Source of the DNA: Thermococcus sp. | GTDB lineage: Archaea; Methanobacteriota_B; Thermococci; Thermococcales; Thermococcaceae | DNA length: 64,000 nt | Direction: 5' to 3' | NCBI GenBank assembly: GCA_027075325.1 | Contig: JALTBN010000060.1 | Span: 156,010-220,009, forward strand | In this document: positions 17,641-27,113 of the stretch, piece by piece | Numbering within the stretch: position 1 is the stretch's first letter | How the letters are laid out: the number at the start of each line of letters is the position of its first letter | Program-made: the position numbers and the translations under genes | The notes under the pieces: generated by a model | Database searches by the model: none | The model's input: the letters and a program-made list of their open reading frames with translations, nothing else | Told to the model about the DNA's origin: nothing

Positions 17641-17901
17641 ATGTGTCTCGCGACGATTGCGAAGGTTCTCGAAGTGAACCCAGAGAAGGGAACCGCATGG
17701 GTTGACTTCGGGGGCGTAAAGAGGGAAGCACGTATAGACCTCATGCCGGACATCAAGGTCGGTGACTACGTACTCATCCACACGGGCTTCATAATCGAGC
17801 GCGTTGATGAAAAAACCGCAAAGGAGATACTGAACGCATGGGAAGAGGTCTTCAAGGTCGAGGAGGACGCGATAGGCGGCTACTACTACCCGGGTGATTG
17901 A
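17641..17901 (+). CDS. hypC: Hydrogenase assembly chaperone HypC
   Basis: MCLATIAKVLEV with Cys2; GDYVLIHTGFIIERVDEKTAKEIL. Confidence 0.95.
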   Translation: MCLATIAKVLEVNPEKGTAWVDFGGVKREARIDLMPDIKVGDYVLIHTGFIIERVDEKTAKEILNAWEEVFKVEEDAIGGYYYPGD

Positions 17902-17902
17902 G

Positions 17903-19027
17903 ATGGCCATCGAGGAAGTCGTTCAGCCCTTCAGGGACAGGGAAGTGGCCCAGAAGCTTGTGGAGAAAATCAAAGAGGAGGCCAAAACGCTGGACGGCGA
18001 GATAAGGATAATGCACGTCTGTGGCACTCACGAGGACACGATAACCCGCTCTGGAATACGCTCTCTCCTCCCTGAGAACGTTAAGGTCGTGAGCGGGCCG
18101 GGCTGTCCCGTCTGCATTACCCCCGTTGAGGACATCGTGGCAATGCAGCTCGTTATGAAGAAAGCGAGGGAAGAGGGCGAGGAGATAATCCTGACCACTT
18201 TCGGGGACATGTACAAGATCCCGACGCCCATGGGGAGTTTTGCCGACCTCAAGAGCGAGGGCTTCGACGTCCGCGTTGTCTACTCAATCTTCGACACCTA
18301 CAAAATGGCCAAGGAGAACCCGGACAAAACCGTCGTCCACTTCAGTCCCGGCTTCGAGACCACAACCGCACCAACGGCGGGAATGATAAACGCAGTCGTA
18401 AACGAGGGGCTTGAGAACTTCAAGATCTACTCCGTCCACAGGCTAACGCCGCAGGGAATAGAGGTCCTCATAAAGCAGAAGAGCAGGATAGATGCACTCA
18501 TAGATGCGGGCCACGTCTCGACGATAATCGGTGTGAAAGGCTGGGAGTTCCTGAGCGAGAAGTATGGAATCCCGCAGGTCGTTGCCGGCTTCGAGCCGAA
18601 TGACGTTCTGATGGCAATCCTCCTGCTGATCCGGATGTACAAGGAAGGCAACGCGAGGGTCGTGAACGAGTACGAGAGGGCCGTTAGGTACGAGGGGAAC
18701 GTTACAGCGCAGAGGCTAATCGATAAGTACTTCGAGATTGTCGATGCCAAGTGGCGCGCCCTTGGCATCTTCCCAGGAACGGGGCTTGAGCTGAGGGACG
18801 AGTGGAAGGAACTCGACATCAAGAACCTCTATAAAGTCAAGGTGCCAAAGAACCTGCCAGACCTTGAGAAGGGTTGTCTCTGCGGTGCGGTCTTGAGAGG
18901 ACTTGCCCTCCCGACCGACTGCCCGCACTTCGGCAAGACCTGCACGCCGAGGCACCCAATAGGGCCATGCATGGTGTCCTATGAGGGGACATGCAACATC
19001 TTTTACAAGTACGGCGTTTTGTTCTGA
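17903..19027 (+). CDS. hypD: Hydrogenase formation protein HypD
   Basis: CGTHEDTI, GPGCPVCITP, FSPGFETTTAPTAG, KGCLCGAVL..C..C..C motifs. Confidence 0.97.
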   Translation: MAIEEVVQPFRDREVAQKLVEKIKEEAKTLDGEIRIMHVCGTHEDTITRSGIRSLLPENVKVVSGPGCPVCITPVEDIVAMQLVMKKAREEGEEIILTTFGDMYKIPTPMGSFADLKSEGFDVRVVYSIFDTYKMAKENPDKTVVHFSPGFETTTAPTAGMINAVVNEGLENFKIYSVHRLTPQGIEVLIKQKSRIDALIDAGHVSTIIGVKGWEFLSEKYGIPQVVAGFEPNDVLMAILLLIRMYKEGNARVVNEYERAVRYEGNVTAQRLIDKYFEIVDAKWRALGIFPGTGLELRDEWKELDIKNLYKVKVPKNLPDLEKGCLCGAVLRGLALPTDCPHFGKTCTPRHPIGPCMVSYEGTCNIFYKYGVLF

Positions 19028-19053
19028 CACCAAAGGTTCAAAACTCCCCTATC

Positions 19054-19070
19054 GTTTTCAACTTTTGGTT
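19054..19070 (+). promoter_or_regulatory. SurR-like extended site upstream of hypF
   Basis: GTTTTCAACTTTTGGTT = GTTn3AACn5GTT, about 9 bp before TATA-like CCTATAAAG. Confidence 0.7.
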
Positions 19071-19118
19071 TTGGAAACCTATAAAGCCTCTGATTGCAAA
19101 GAAGGGACAGGTGAGAGG

Positions 19119-21437
19119 ATGAAGGCGTATCACCTTCACGTTCAGGGAATCGTTCAGGCCGTTGGATTCAGGCCCTTTGTCTACAGAATAGCGCATGAGC
19201 ACAACCTCAAGGGCTATGTCAAGAACCTCGGAGATGCGGGCGTTGAGATAGTGGTTGAAGGCCGGGAGGAAGACATCGAGGCCTTTCTCAGGGATTTGCA
19301 CCGAAAGAAGCCGCCGCTCGCGAGGATTGATAAGGTAGAAAAGAAGGAAATTCCGCCCCAGGGTTTCCCGGAGTTCTACATCGAGAGAAGCTCGAAGGGC
19401 GGTAAGGGTGGCGACTCGATAATCCCGCCCGACATAGCCATCTGTGACGACTGCCTGAGGGAGCTTTTTGACCCGACGAACAAGCGCTACATGTATCCGT
19501 TCATAGTCTGCACAAACTGCGGCCCGAGGTTCACGATAATCGAGGATTTGCCATACGATCGCGAGAACACCACCATGCGTGAATTTCCCATGTGTGACTT
19601 CTGTCGGAGCGAATACGAGGATCCCCTAAACAGGCGCTATCATGCTGAACCTATAGCCTGTCCCGTCTGCGGGCCGAGCTACCGCTTGTACACGAGCGAT
19701 GGCAAGGAGATAACCGGCGATCCGCTGAGGAAGGCGGCCGAGCTGATAGACAAGGGCTACATAGTGGCGATAAAGGGAATTGGGGGGATACATTTAGCGT
19801 GCGACGCGGCCAACGAAGAGGCCGTTGTCGAGCTGAGGAAAAGAACCTTCAGGCCACAGAAGCCCTTCGCGATAATGGCCGACTCCCTTGAGACCGTCAA
19901 GAGCTTCGCCTACGTGAGTAAAGAGGAGGAAGATGAACTCACCAGCTACAGGAGACCGATAATAACGCTCCGCAAGAGAGAACCCTTCCCCCTGCCCGAG
20001 AACCTTGCCCCGGGTCTCCACACCATCGGAGTCATGCTCCCCTACGCGGGAACGCACTACATCCTCTTCCACTGGAGCAAAACCAAAGTCTACGTCATGA
20101 CTTCGGCCAATTATCCGGGAATACCTATGGTCAAGGACAACGAGAAAGCGTTTGAAGAGCTTAAGGACATGGCCGACTACCTCCTCCTGCACAACAGGAG
20201 GATACTAAACCGCGCTGATGACAGCGTTGTTCGCTTCGTTGACGGGAAGAGGGCCGTGATAAGGAGAAGCAGGGGTTTCGTGCCGCTGCCGGTAGAGATT
20301 CCCTTCGACTACCGCGGCTTGGCCGTTGGAGCGGAGCTTATGAACGCCTTCGGCGTTGCAAAGAACGGGAAGGTTTACCCGAGCCAGTACATAGGCAACA
20401 CGGGGAAGCTTGAGGTTCTTGAGTTCATGCGCGGGGCAATAGCGCACTTCAAGAGAATACTCCGGGTTAAGGACTTTGACTTAATTATCTCTGACCTCCA
20501 CCCGGGCTACAACACGACGAAGTTGGCAATGGAACTGGCTAACGAGCTTGACGTTGAGCTCCTCCAAGTTCAGCACCACTACGCCCACATAGCGAGCGTT
20601 TTGGCGGAGAAGAACCTCGAATCTGCCGTTGGGATAGCCCTCGACGGAGTCGGCTACGGGACAGATGGAAACGTCTGGGGCGGTGAGGTGCTCTACCTGA
20701 GCTACGAGGACGTTGAGAGATTAGCCCACATAGACTACTACCCGCTCCCGGGCGGTGACTTAGCGAGCTACTACCCGCTGAGGGCCTTGATGGGGATTCT
20801 GAGCAAAATCTACTCCATCGAGGAGCTTGATGGGATAATAGGGCGTTGCTGTCCCAAAGCCGTTGAGAGCCTCAAGTACGGAAGGGTCGAGTTCAACGTT
20901 ATCCTCAACCAGCTCGCCAAGGGGGTGAACACGGCCTACTCATCCTCGACGGGAAGGGTTCTCGATGCCTTAGCGGTCCTTTTGAACGTCGCCTACAGGA
21001 GGCACTACGAGGGCGAACCGGCGATGAAGCTTGAGAGCTTTGCGATGAAGGGCAAGAACGACCTGAAGTTTGAAGTTCCCGTCGAGGGCGAGCTGATAAA
21101 GGTTGAAGAGCTGTTCCTTCAGGCTCTTGATGCAATCGAGAAAGCGTCTCCGGCGGACATAGCATATTCAGCTCACCTGGCTCTCGCGAGGGCCTTCGCG
21201 GATGTTGCCGTAGAAAAAGCGAAGGAGTTCGGCGTTAAGGATGTCGCGATAAGCGGTGGAGTCGCCTATAACGAGCTCATCGTGAAGACGATAAGAAAGG
21301 CCGTTGAAGCCTCCGGACTGAGGTTCCACGCGACGACGGAGGTTCCGCGCGGGGACAACGGGATAAACGTCGGTCAGGCCTTCCTCGGCGGCCTCTACCT
21401 GGAAGGCTACATGAGCAGGGAGGATTTGATGCTTTGA
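19119..21437 (+). CDS. hypF: Carbamoyltransferase HypF
   Basis: Acylphosphatase start (HVQGIVQAVGFRPFVYRIA), zinc fingers CDDC..CTNC..CDFC..CPVC, Kae1-like C-terminal domain. Confidence 0.97.
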   Translation: MKAYHLHVQGIVQAVGFRPFVYRIAHEHNLKGYVKNLGDAGVEIVVEGREEDIEAFLRDLHRKKPPLARIDKVEKKEIPPQGFPEFYIERSSKGGKGGDSIIPPDIAICDDCLRELFDPTNKRYMYPFIVCTNCGPRFTIIEDLPYDRENTTMREFPMCDFCRSEYEDPLNRRYHAEPIACPVCGPSYRLYTSDGKEITGDPLRKAAELIDKGYIVAIKGIGGIHLACDAANEEAVVELRKRTFRPQKPFAIMADSLETVKSFAYVSKEEEDELTSYRRPIITLRKREPFPLPENLAPGLHTIGVMLPYAGTHYILFHWSKTKVYVMTSANYPGIPMVKDNEKAFEELKDMADYLLLHNRRILNRADDSVVRFVDGKRAVIRRSRGFVPLPVEIPFDYRGLAVGAELMNAFGVAKNGKVYPSQYIGNTGKLEVLEFMRGAIAHFKRILRVKDFDLIISDLHPGYNTTKLAMELANELDVELLQVQHHYAHIASVLAEKNLESAVGIALDGVGYGTDGNVWGGEVLYLSYEDVERLAHIDYYPLPGGDLASYYPLRALMGILSKIYSIEELDGIIGRCCPKAVESLKYGRVEFNVILNQLAKGVNTAYSSSTGRVLDALAVLLNVAYRRHYEGEPAMKLESFAMKGKNDLKFEVPVEGELIKVEELFLQALDAIEKASPADIAYSAHLALARAFADVAVEKAKEFGVKDVAISGGVAYNELIVKTIRKAVEASGLRFHATTEVPRGDNGINVGQAFLGGLYLEGYMSREDLML

Positions 21438-21484
21438 GCAAAGTGTTAAATTGAAGGTGTATAGCAGTAAAGGGGGAATTGAGG

Positions 21485-22501
21485 ATGGGAGAGAAGATAA
21501 AGCTTGAACACGGGGCCGGTGGAGAAATAATGGAGGAGCTTTTGAGGGACGTGATACTCAAAACGCTGACCCTCAAGAGCGCCGGTGGAATAGGGTTGGA
21601 TGCACTGGACGACGGGGCAACGATACCCTTCGGCGATAAGCACATCGTCTTCACAATAGACGGCCACACCGTTAAACCGCTCTTCTTCCCCGGCGGGGAC
21701 ATCGGTCGCTTAGCGGTCAGCGGGACGGTGAACGATTTGGCCGTCATGGGTGCTCAGCCAGTGGCTCTGGCAAACTCGATGATAATCGGTGAGGGTCTTG
21801 ATATGGAGATCCTTGAGAGGGTTCTCCGCTCGATGGACGAAACCGCCAGGGAAGTTCCCGTCCCGATAGTCACGGGCGACACGAAGGTCGTTGAAGACCC
21901 GATAGAGATGTTCGTGATTACAGCGGGAATCGGGGTTGCGGAGAAGCCGGTAAGCGATGCCGGAGCCAAGGTTGGCGATGTTGTTTTGGTCAGCGGGACC
22001 ATAGGCGACCACGGGATAGCGCTGATGAGCCACCGCGAGGGAATAGCCTTTGAGACCGAGCTGAAGAGCGACGTTGCGCCGATATGGGACGTCGTTAAAG
22101 CCGTCGCCGAGGAAATAGGCTGGGAGAAGGTCCACGCGATGAAAGACCCGACGAGGGCCGGTTTGAGCAACGCCCTTAACGAGATCGCTCGTAAGAGCAA
22201 CGTGGGAATCCTCGTGAGGGAAGCGAATATTCCAATAAGACCCGAGGTCAGGGCCGCGAGCGAGATGCTCGGCATAAGCCCATACGACGTTGCCAACGAG
22301 GGCAAAGTGGTGATGGTGATAGCGAGAGACTACGCGGAAGACGCTCTGAAGGCAATGAGAAGAACCGAGAAGGGAAAGAACGCCGCGATAATCGGTGAGG
22401 TAATAGAAGAGTACAGGGGAAAGGTTATCCTTGAGACGGGAATCGGTGGGAAACGCTTTATGGAGCCGCCCGAGGGCGACCCCGTGCCGAGGATATGCTG
22501 A
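21485..22501 (+). CDS. hypE: Hydrogenase expression/formation protein HypE
   Basis: AIR synthase fold; C-terminal ...DPVPRIC with modifiable terminal Cys. Confidence 0.97.
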   Translation: MGEKIKLEHGAGGEIMEELLRDVILKTLTLKSAGGIGLDALDDGATIPFGDKHIVFTIDGHTVKPLFFPGGDIGRLAVSGTVNDLAVMGAQPVALANSMIIGEGLDMEILERVLRSMDETAREVPVPIVTGDTKVVEDPIEMFVITAGIGVAEKPVSDAGAKVGDVVLVSGTIGDHGIALMSHREGIAFETELKSDVAPIWDVVKAVAEEIGWEKVHAMKDPTRAGLSNALNEIARKSNVGILVREANIPIRPEVRAASEMLGISPYDVANEGKVVMVIARDYAEDALKAMRRTEKGKNAAIIGEVIEEYRGKVILETGIGGKRFMEPPEGDPVPRIC

Positions 22502-22547
22502 CTTTTCCTTTTCTTTTGGCTAATCGGAAGAATAAAAGAAAAGCCAT

Positions 22548-24488
22548 TCAGCGCATCTCGAAGCCCTCTAAGGCCTTCTTCACCTCCTCAACGCTCGCCT
22601 CGTCCTCAAGCGTTGAGAGGTCGCCGAGGCTCCTTCCGCTTGCGAGGGCTTTGAGAACACGGCGCATTATCTTCCCGCTCCTTGTCTTCGGCAGTTTGTT
22701 GACGAAGAAGACCTCGGCTGGAGCGGCTATCGGCCCGAGGGTCTCCCTGACGTAGTCTATCAGCTCCTTCTTCAGCCTCTCGGTCGGGGCGCAATCGGCC
22801 TTGAGGATTACGAAGGCAACCGGCACTTCACCCTTTATCTCGTCGGGCCTGCCTATGACGGCTGCCTCGGCAACGGCCGGGTGGAGAACCAAGGCGTGCT
22901 CTATCTCTGCTGTTCCAATCCTGTGGCCGGAGACGTTGAGAACCTCGTCGGCCCTCCCGAATATCCAGAGGTAGTTCTCATCGTCCTTCATCGCGTAGTC
23001 GGCAGGGTAGTAAATCCAGACTCCTTCATCAGGTCTGCTGAAGCGTTGCCAGTAGGTCCTCATGTAGCGCTCGTCGTTGCCCCAGATTCCAAGGAGCATT
23101 CCGGGCCAGGGCTTCTTGATTACGAGGTAGCCGCGCTCGTTTGGCTTCGTTGGCTTGCCCTCCGAGTCGAAGACATCGGCATCAACTCCCAGTCCGGGGA
23201 AGGTTGCGGAGCCGGGCTTGAGCGGCGGCAGCTGTATCCCGGCTGAGGGGTAAATCATGTAGCCACCCGTCTCGGTCTGCCACCATGTGTCGATGATGGG
23301 GCAACGCTTTCCTCCCACAACCTCGTAGTACCACTTCCAAGCGCCGGGGTTGATCGGCTCGCCGACGGAACCGAGGAGGCGGAGACTTGATAGGTCGTGC
23401 TTCTTCACCCACTCATCCCCGTAGCGCATGAGCATCCTTATGGCTGTCGGCGCGGTGTAGAATATCGTAACGCCGTGCTTCTCGATTATCTCCCACGGCC
23501 TGTCGGGCTTTGGATAGTTGAGCGCGCCCTCGTACATCATCACCGTTAAGCCGAGGGTTAAAGGCCCGTAGACGAGGTAGCTGTGACCGGTTATCCAGCC
23601 CACATCGGCGGTATTCCAGAAGAGGTCGTCCTCCCTTATCCCCCAGGCCCACTGCATCGTCTTTGCAACGTAAACGAGGTAGCCGCCGGTGGAGTGGATT
23701 ATACCCTTCGGCGTTCCGGTCGTTCCGCTCGTGTAGAGGATGAAGAGCGGGTGGTTGCTCTCGACCGGGACGGGTTCAACGTACTTCTCAGCTCCATCTA
23801 GGAGGTTGTGCCAGTAGTAGTCCCTCCCCTCAACCATGCTAACGTCGTTTTCGTCCCTCTTGAGAACCACGATGCTCTCGACGCTGGGTGTCTCGACGAG
23901 GGCTTTGTCCACTATTTCCTTGAGGTTCAGAGCTTTGCCACGCCTGTAGAGGTAGTCGGCGGTGATTACCACCTTTGCCTTGGCGTCGTTTATCCTCGTG
24001 GCTAAAGCCTCCGCTGAAAAGCCCGAGAAGACGACGCTGTGGATTGCCCCGATCCTCGCACTGGCGAGCATCGCTATGACAACCTCTGGAACGAGGGGCA
24101 TGTAGATTACCACCCTGTCGCCCTTGCCAACCCCGAGGTTTTTCAGGACTGAAGCGAAGCGGTTGACCTCGCGGTAAAGCTCGTAGTAGGTTAGAGTCCT
24201 CGTTTCACCACTCTCGCTCTCCCAGATTATCGCGGCCCTGTTCCTCTTTCCGGCTTTTATGTGTCTGTCCAAAGCGTTGTAGCTCGCGTTCAGCTCGCCC
24301 CCAACGAACCAGCGGAAGAAAGGTGCCCTTGAGTCATCTAGGACTTTATCCCAGGTCTTGAACCAGTCGAGGATCTTCGCCTGCTCCGCCCAGAACTCCT
24401 CGAGGTTCTCGGTGGACTTCCTGTGCTCTTCCCGAAAGGCCTGCAGGGGAATGTAGCGCTCCTTCAAAAATCCTTCACCAACCTGCAT
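22548..24488 (-). CDS. acs: Acetyl-CoA synthetase, AMP-forming
   Basis: [55 protein letters not shown]. Confidence 0.95.
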   Translation of the reverse strand: MQVGEGFLKERYIPLQAFREEHRKSTENLEEFWAEQAKILDWFKTWDKVLDDSRAPFFRWFVGGELNASYNALDRHIKAGKRNRAAIIWESESGETRTLTYYELYREVNRFASVLKNLGVGKGDRVVIYMPLVPEVVIAMLASARIGAIHSVVFSGFSAEALATRINDAKAKVVITADYLYRRGKALNLKEIVDKALVETPSVESIVVLKRDENDVSMVEGRDYYWHNLLDGAEKYVEPVPVESNHPLFILYTSGTTGTPKGIIHSTGGYLVYVAKTMQWAWGIREDDLFWNTADVGWITGHSYLVYGPLTLGLTVMMYEGALNYPKPDRPWEIIEKHGVTIFYTAPTAIRMLMRYGDEWVKKHDLSSLRLLGSVGEPINPGAWKWYYEVVGGKRCPIIDTWWQTETGGYMIYPSAGIQLPPLKPGSATFPGLGVDADVFDSEGKPTKPNERGYLVIKKPWPGMLLGIWGNDERYMRTYWQRFSRPDEGVWIYYPADYAMKDDENYLWIFGRADEVLNVSGHRIGTAEIEHALVLHPAVAEAAVIGRPDEIKGEVPVAFVILKADCAPTERLKKELIDYVRETLGPIAAPAEVFFVNKLPKTRSGKIMRRVLKALASGRSLGDLSTLEDEASVEEVKKALEGFEMR

Positions 24489-24556
24489 GGCAATCACCCG
24501 ATTTTTCGGGAAAAGATGTTAGATTTCCTTAAAACTTTTTCGGCGAATGTCAAAGT

Positions 24557-24573
24557 GACAATCGTTGATTGTC
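24557..24573. promoter_or_regulatory. Inverted repeat upstream of acs
   Basis: GACAATC-GTT-GATTGTC perfect 7-bp arms, upstream of TATA-like element for the minus-strand acs gene. Confidence 0.45.
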
Positions 24574-24750
24574 TAATTCCACCCAGCCAGTACCTTTTGC
24601 GGTTGTAACGGTGAAAACGGGCAGAATTGAGGTTCTGGAGCGTTTACAGGTATGTTCTCTGGCAAAAACGACCTTGCGTCTGATTTTGTCTGTTAGGGTT
24701 TTACACCGAAACGGCAAAAATGAAGAAGGACATTAGCAGATGTACAAAAT

Positions 24751-25485
24751 TCAATGTGCCCCCCCGATAAGGCTCCAGAGGCGTCCTATTCCTGGGATCG
24801 GTTCAACCTCCTTTCCGTTCAGACTGTCCAGGATGAAGTTCTGGTTGAAGGGTATGACAATGTCGGGCTTTACCGGGAGCTTGTCTTCCACGCCGGGCAG
24901 GGCCTTGTTGAGAACGAGGACGTGCTTAAGGCCAAGGCTCTCGCTTAGCGATGCTATCTTCTTCGAGAGTTCAAGTGATTCGGCCGAAGGCTCGGCAACG
25001 TCAATGACAACGTCAACGTATTTGTCAACTCCCCTTCCAAAGTGCTCTATTCCTGCCTCTGTGTCAACTATGATAACCTCGTTTTCCCCAAGCTTAATGC
25101 CCTCAAGGAGCTTTCTTGCCAGGAAACCGTAGGGGCAGGCGCAGCCTTCCTCGGCCTCCTCAATCTTCCCGATCGTCAGGACAGCGAGGTTGTCCCTTCT
25201 GGCGAGTATCTCCTCTGGAACATCGTCGAGAGTCCAGTTGAACAGTTCCTCGTCGAGTTCGCCTTCTCCCTCAGCCGCCATGAGTATCTTGGCCCGCGTC
25301 TTGCCCCCAAGGTGTTCAGCGAGCGTTTTGACCCTTGGAAGGCCCAGCATCCGGTAGAGGCCCGGGTTTGATTCGTCTGCATCGATGATTAACACGCGGT
25401 AGCCCTTGTCGGCCAAGTATTTTCCGAGCATGGCGCTTATCGTGCTCTTCCCGCAGCCGCCCTTACCGCTTATGAGGACTTTCAT
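24751..25485 (-). CDS. CooC-like ATPase (CO dehydrogenase nickel-insertion accessory family)
   Basis: [36 protein letters not shown] motif typical of CooC/MinD subfamily. Confidence 0.85.
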   Translation of the reverse strand: MKVLISGKGGCGKSTISAMLGKYLADKGYRVLIIDADESNPGLYRMLGLPRVKTLAEHLGGKTRAKILMAAEGEGELDEELFNWTLDDVPEEILARRDNLAVLTIGKIEEAEEGCACPYGFLARKLLEGIKLGENEVIIVDTEAGIEHFGRGVDKYVDVVIDVAEPSAESLELSKKIASLSESLGLKHVLVLNKALPGVEDKLPVKPDIVIPFNQNFILDSLNGKEVEPIPGIGRLWSLIGGAH

Positions 25486-25542
25486 CGGTATCACCAGTTA
25501 GTAAAAAAGTAGCACGCCTTATAAGGTCTTTGGTCCATTCTT

Positions 25543-25559
25543 GTTTCCAACCTCAGGTT
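25543..25559 (+). promoter_or_regulatory. SurR-like extended site upstream of TBP-like/cysteine desulfurase genes
   Basis: GTTTCCAACCTCAGGTT = GTTn3AACn5GTT, about 11 bp before TATA-like TATAAAT. Confidence 0.65.
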
Positions 25560-25608
25560 CAGGAAATGGGTATAAATGTCCTCAGGGAGATAAGAACGGT
25601 GATAAGAG

Positions 25609-25902
25609 GTGATTATCTCAAAGCCCTGCATCACGATGAGGGGGGTCGTCATAAGCGGCTACTCCTGGGAGAAGCCGGTGAAGGTGGACCTGAGGAAAAC
25701 CGCGGAGTGCCTTAACGAGAGGGGATACCCGGTAAAGAAGCTCATTCCTGGCATGATGCTCATCGTTGAGATGGATGGTTATGAAACAAGCGTCTATCCG
25801 AGTGGGAAGATAATAGTCAAACTTTTGGAAGATGCAAAGAAGGGAGAAGAAATCGCGAGGGTCGTTTACGACTGCGCCGGTGTTCTGGAGGTGGTATCGT
25901 GA
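25609..25902 (+). CDS. Small protein resembling a single TBP-like repeat
   Basis: VKVDLRKTAECLNERGYPVKKLIPGMMLIVEM..YETSVYPSGKIIVKLLEDAKKGEEIARVVYD; overlaps downstream gene by 4 nt. Confidence 0.65.
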   Translation: MIISKPCITMRGVVISGYSWEKPVKVDLRKTAECLNERGYPVKKLIPGMMLIVEMDGYETSVYPSGKIIVKLLEDAKKGEEIARVVYDCAGVLEVVS

Positions 25903-27095
25903 GGATTCCGGAAGACGTTAGGAAGGACATCCCGCTAACGAGCGAGGTCATCTACTTCGACAACACCGCCACATCGCTAACGCCGAAACCGGTCATAGAG
26001 GCGATGGACGAGTACTACCTGAAATACCGCGCCAACGTCCACCGCGGGGTCCACAGGCTCTCTCAGATGGCGACGCACAGGTACGAAGAGAGCAGGAAGG
26101 TCGTTGCGGACTTCATAAACGCGAAGTTTGAGGAGGTAGTCTTCACGAAAAACACGAGCGAAAGCCTCAATCTGGTGGCCCTCGGGATGGAGAACATCTT
26201 CAAGCCTGGAGACAGGATAGTCACAACTCCCTACGAGCACCACTCGGATTTGCTCCCCTGGCAGAGGCTGGCGAAGAGGAAGGGCCTGAGGCTGGAGTTC
26301 ATTGAAGGAGACGACGAGGGAAACCTGGATTTGAGCGATGCGGAGAAGAAGATAAAGGGAGCCAAGCTCGTTGCAGTCCAGCACGTCTCAAACGCACTCG
26401 GAGTTATCCACGAGGTTGAAGAGCTTGGGAAGCTCGCGAAGGAGGAGGGGGCGATTTTTGTAGTGGACGCGGCCCAAAGTGCCGGCCACATGGAGGTTGA
26501 CGTTAAGAAGCTCCACGCGGACTTTTTAGCGTTTTCCGGCCACAAAGGGCCGATGGGGCCGACCGGGATAGGAGTGCTTTACATAAACGAGGAGTTCTTT
26601 GACGTCTTCGAACCACCGCTCATCGGAGGAGGGACTATTAAGGACGTTGATTTAGACGGATACAGGCTGACGGAGCCACCGGAGCGCTTCGAGGCGGGAA
26701 CGCCGAACATCGGCGGGGCGATAGGCCTTGCCGCAGGTATCAGGTACATCAAGAGGATAGGCCTGGAAAAAATTGAAAGGCAGGAGCGGAAGCTCGTGAG
26801 GAGAACAGTTGAGGGCCTCGATGAGCTTGGGATTCCCTGGTATGGGCCGAGGAACCCCAAGAAGCACGCCGGTGTGGTTAGCTTCAACGTTCCGCCCCTT
26901 CATCCGCACGACGTCGCGGCTATACTCGACGAGAGGAGCATAATGGTGAGGAGCGGCCACCACTGTGCTTTACCAGTGATGAAGAAGCTCGGAATAAACG
27001 GCACCGTCAGGGCTTCCTTCCACGTCTACAATAGCCTTGAGGAGGTTGAGACATTCTTGGGAGTGATGGAAGAGCTCCTGAGAAACCTCAAATGA
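25899..27095 (+). CDS. Cysteine desulfurase, SufS/CsdA-like
   Basis: PLP Lys region FSGHKGPMGPTGIGVLY; catalytic RSGHHCALPVM; aminotransferase class V fold. Confidence 0.93.
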   Translation: MRIPEDVRKDIPLTSEVIYFDNTATSLTPKPVIEAMDEYYLKYRANVHRGVHRLSQMATHRYEESRKVVADFINAKFEEVVFTKNTSESLNLVALGMENIFKPGDRIVTTPYEHHSDLLPWQRLAKRKGLRLEFIEGDDEGNLDLSDAEKKIKGAKLVAVQHVSNALGVIHEVEELGKLAKEEGAIFVVDAAQSAGHMEVDVKKLHADFLAFSGHKGPMGPTGIGVLYINEEFFDVFEPPLIGGGTIKDVDLDGYRLTEPPERFEAGTPNIGGAIGLAAGIRYIKRIGLEKIERQERKLVRRTVEGLDELGIPWYGPRNPKKHAGVVSFNVPPLHPHDVAAILDERSIMVRSGHHCALPVMKKLGINGTVRASFHVYNSLEEVETFLGVMEELLRNLK

Positions 27096-27113
27096 AAACG
27101 GGAGAAAAGGGGG

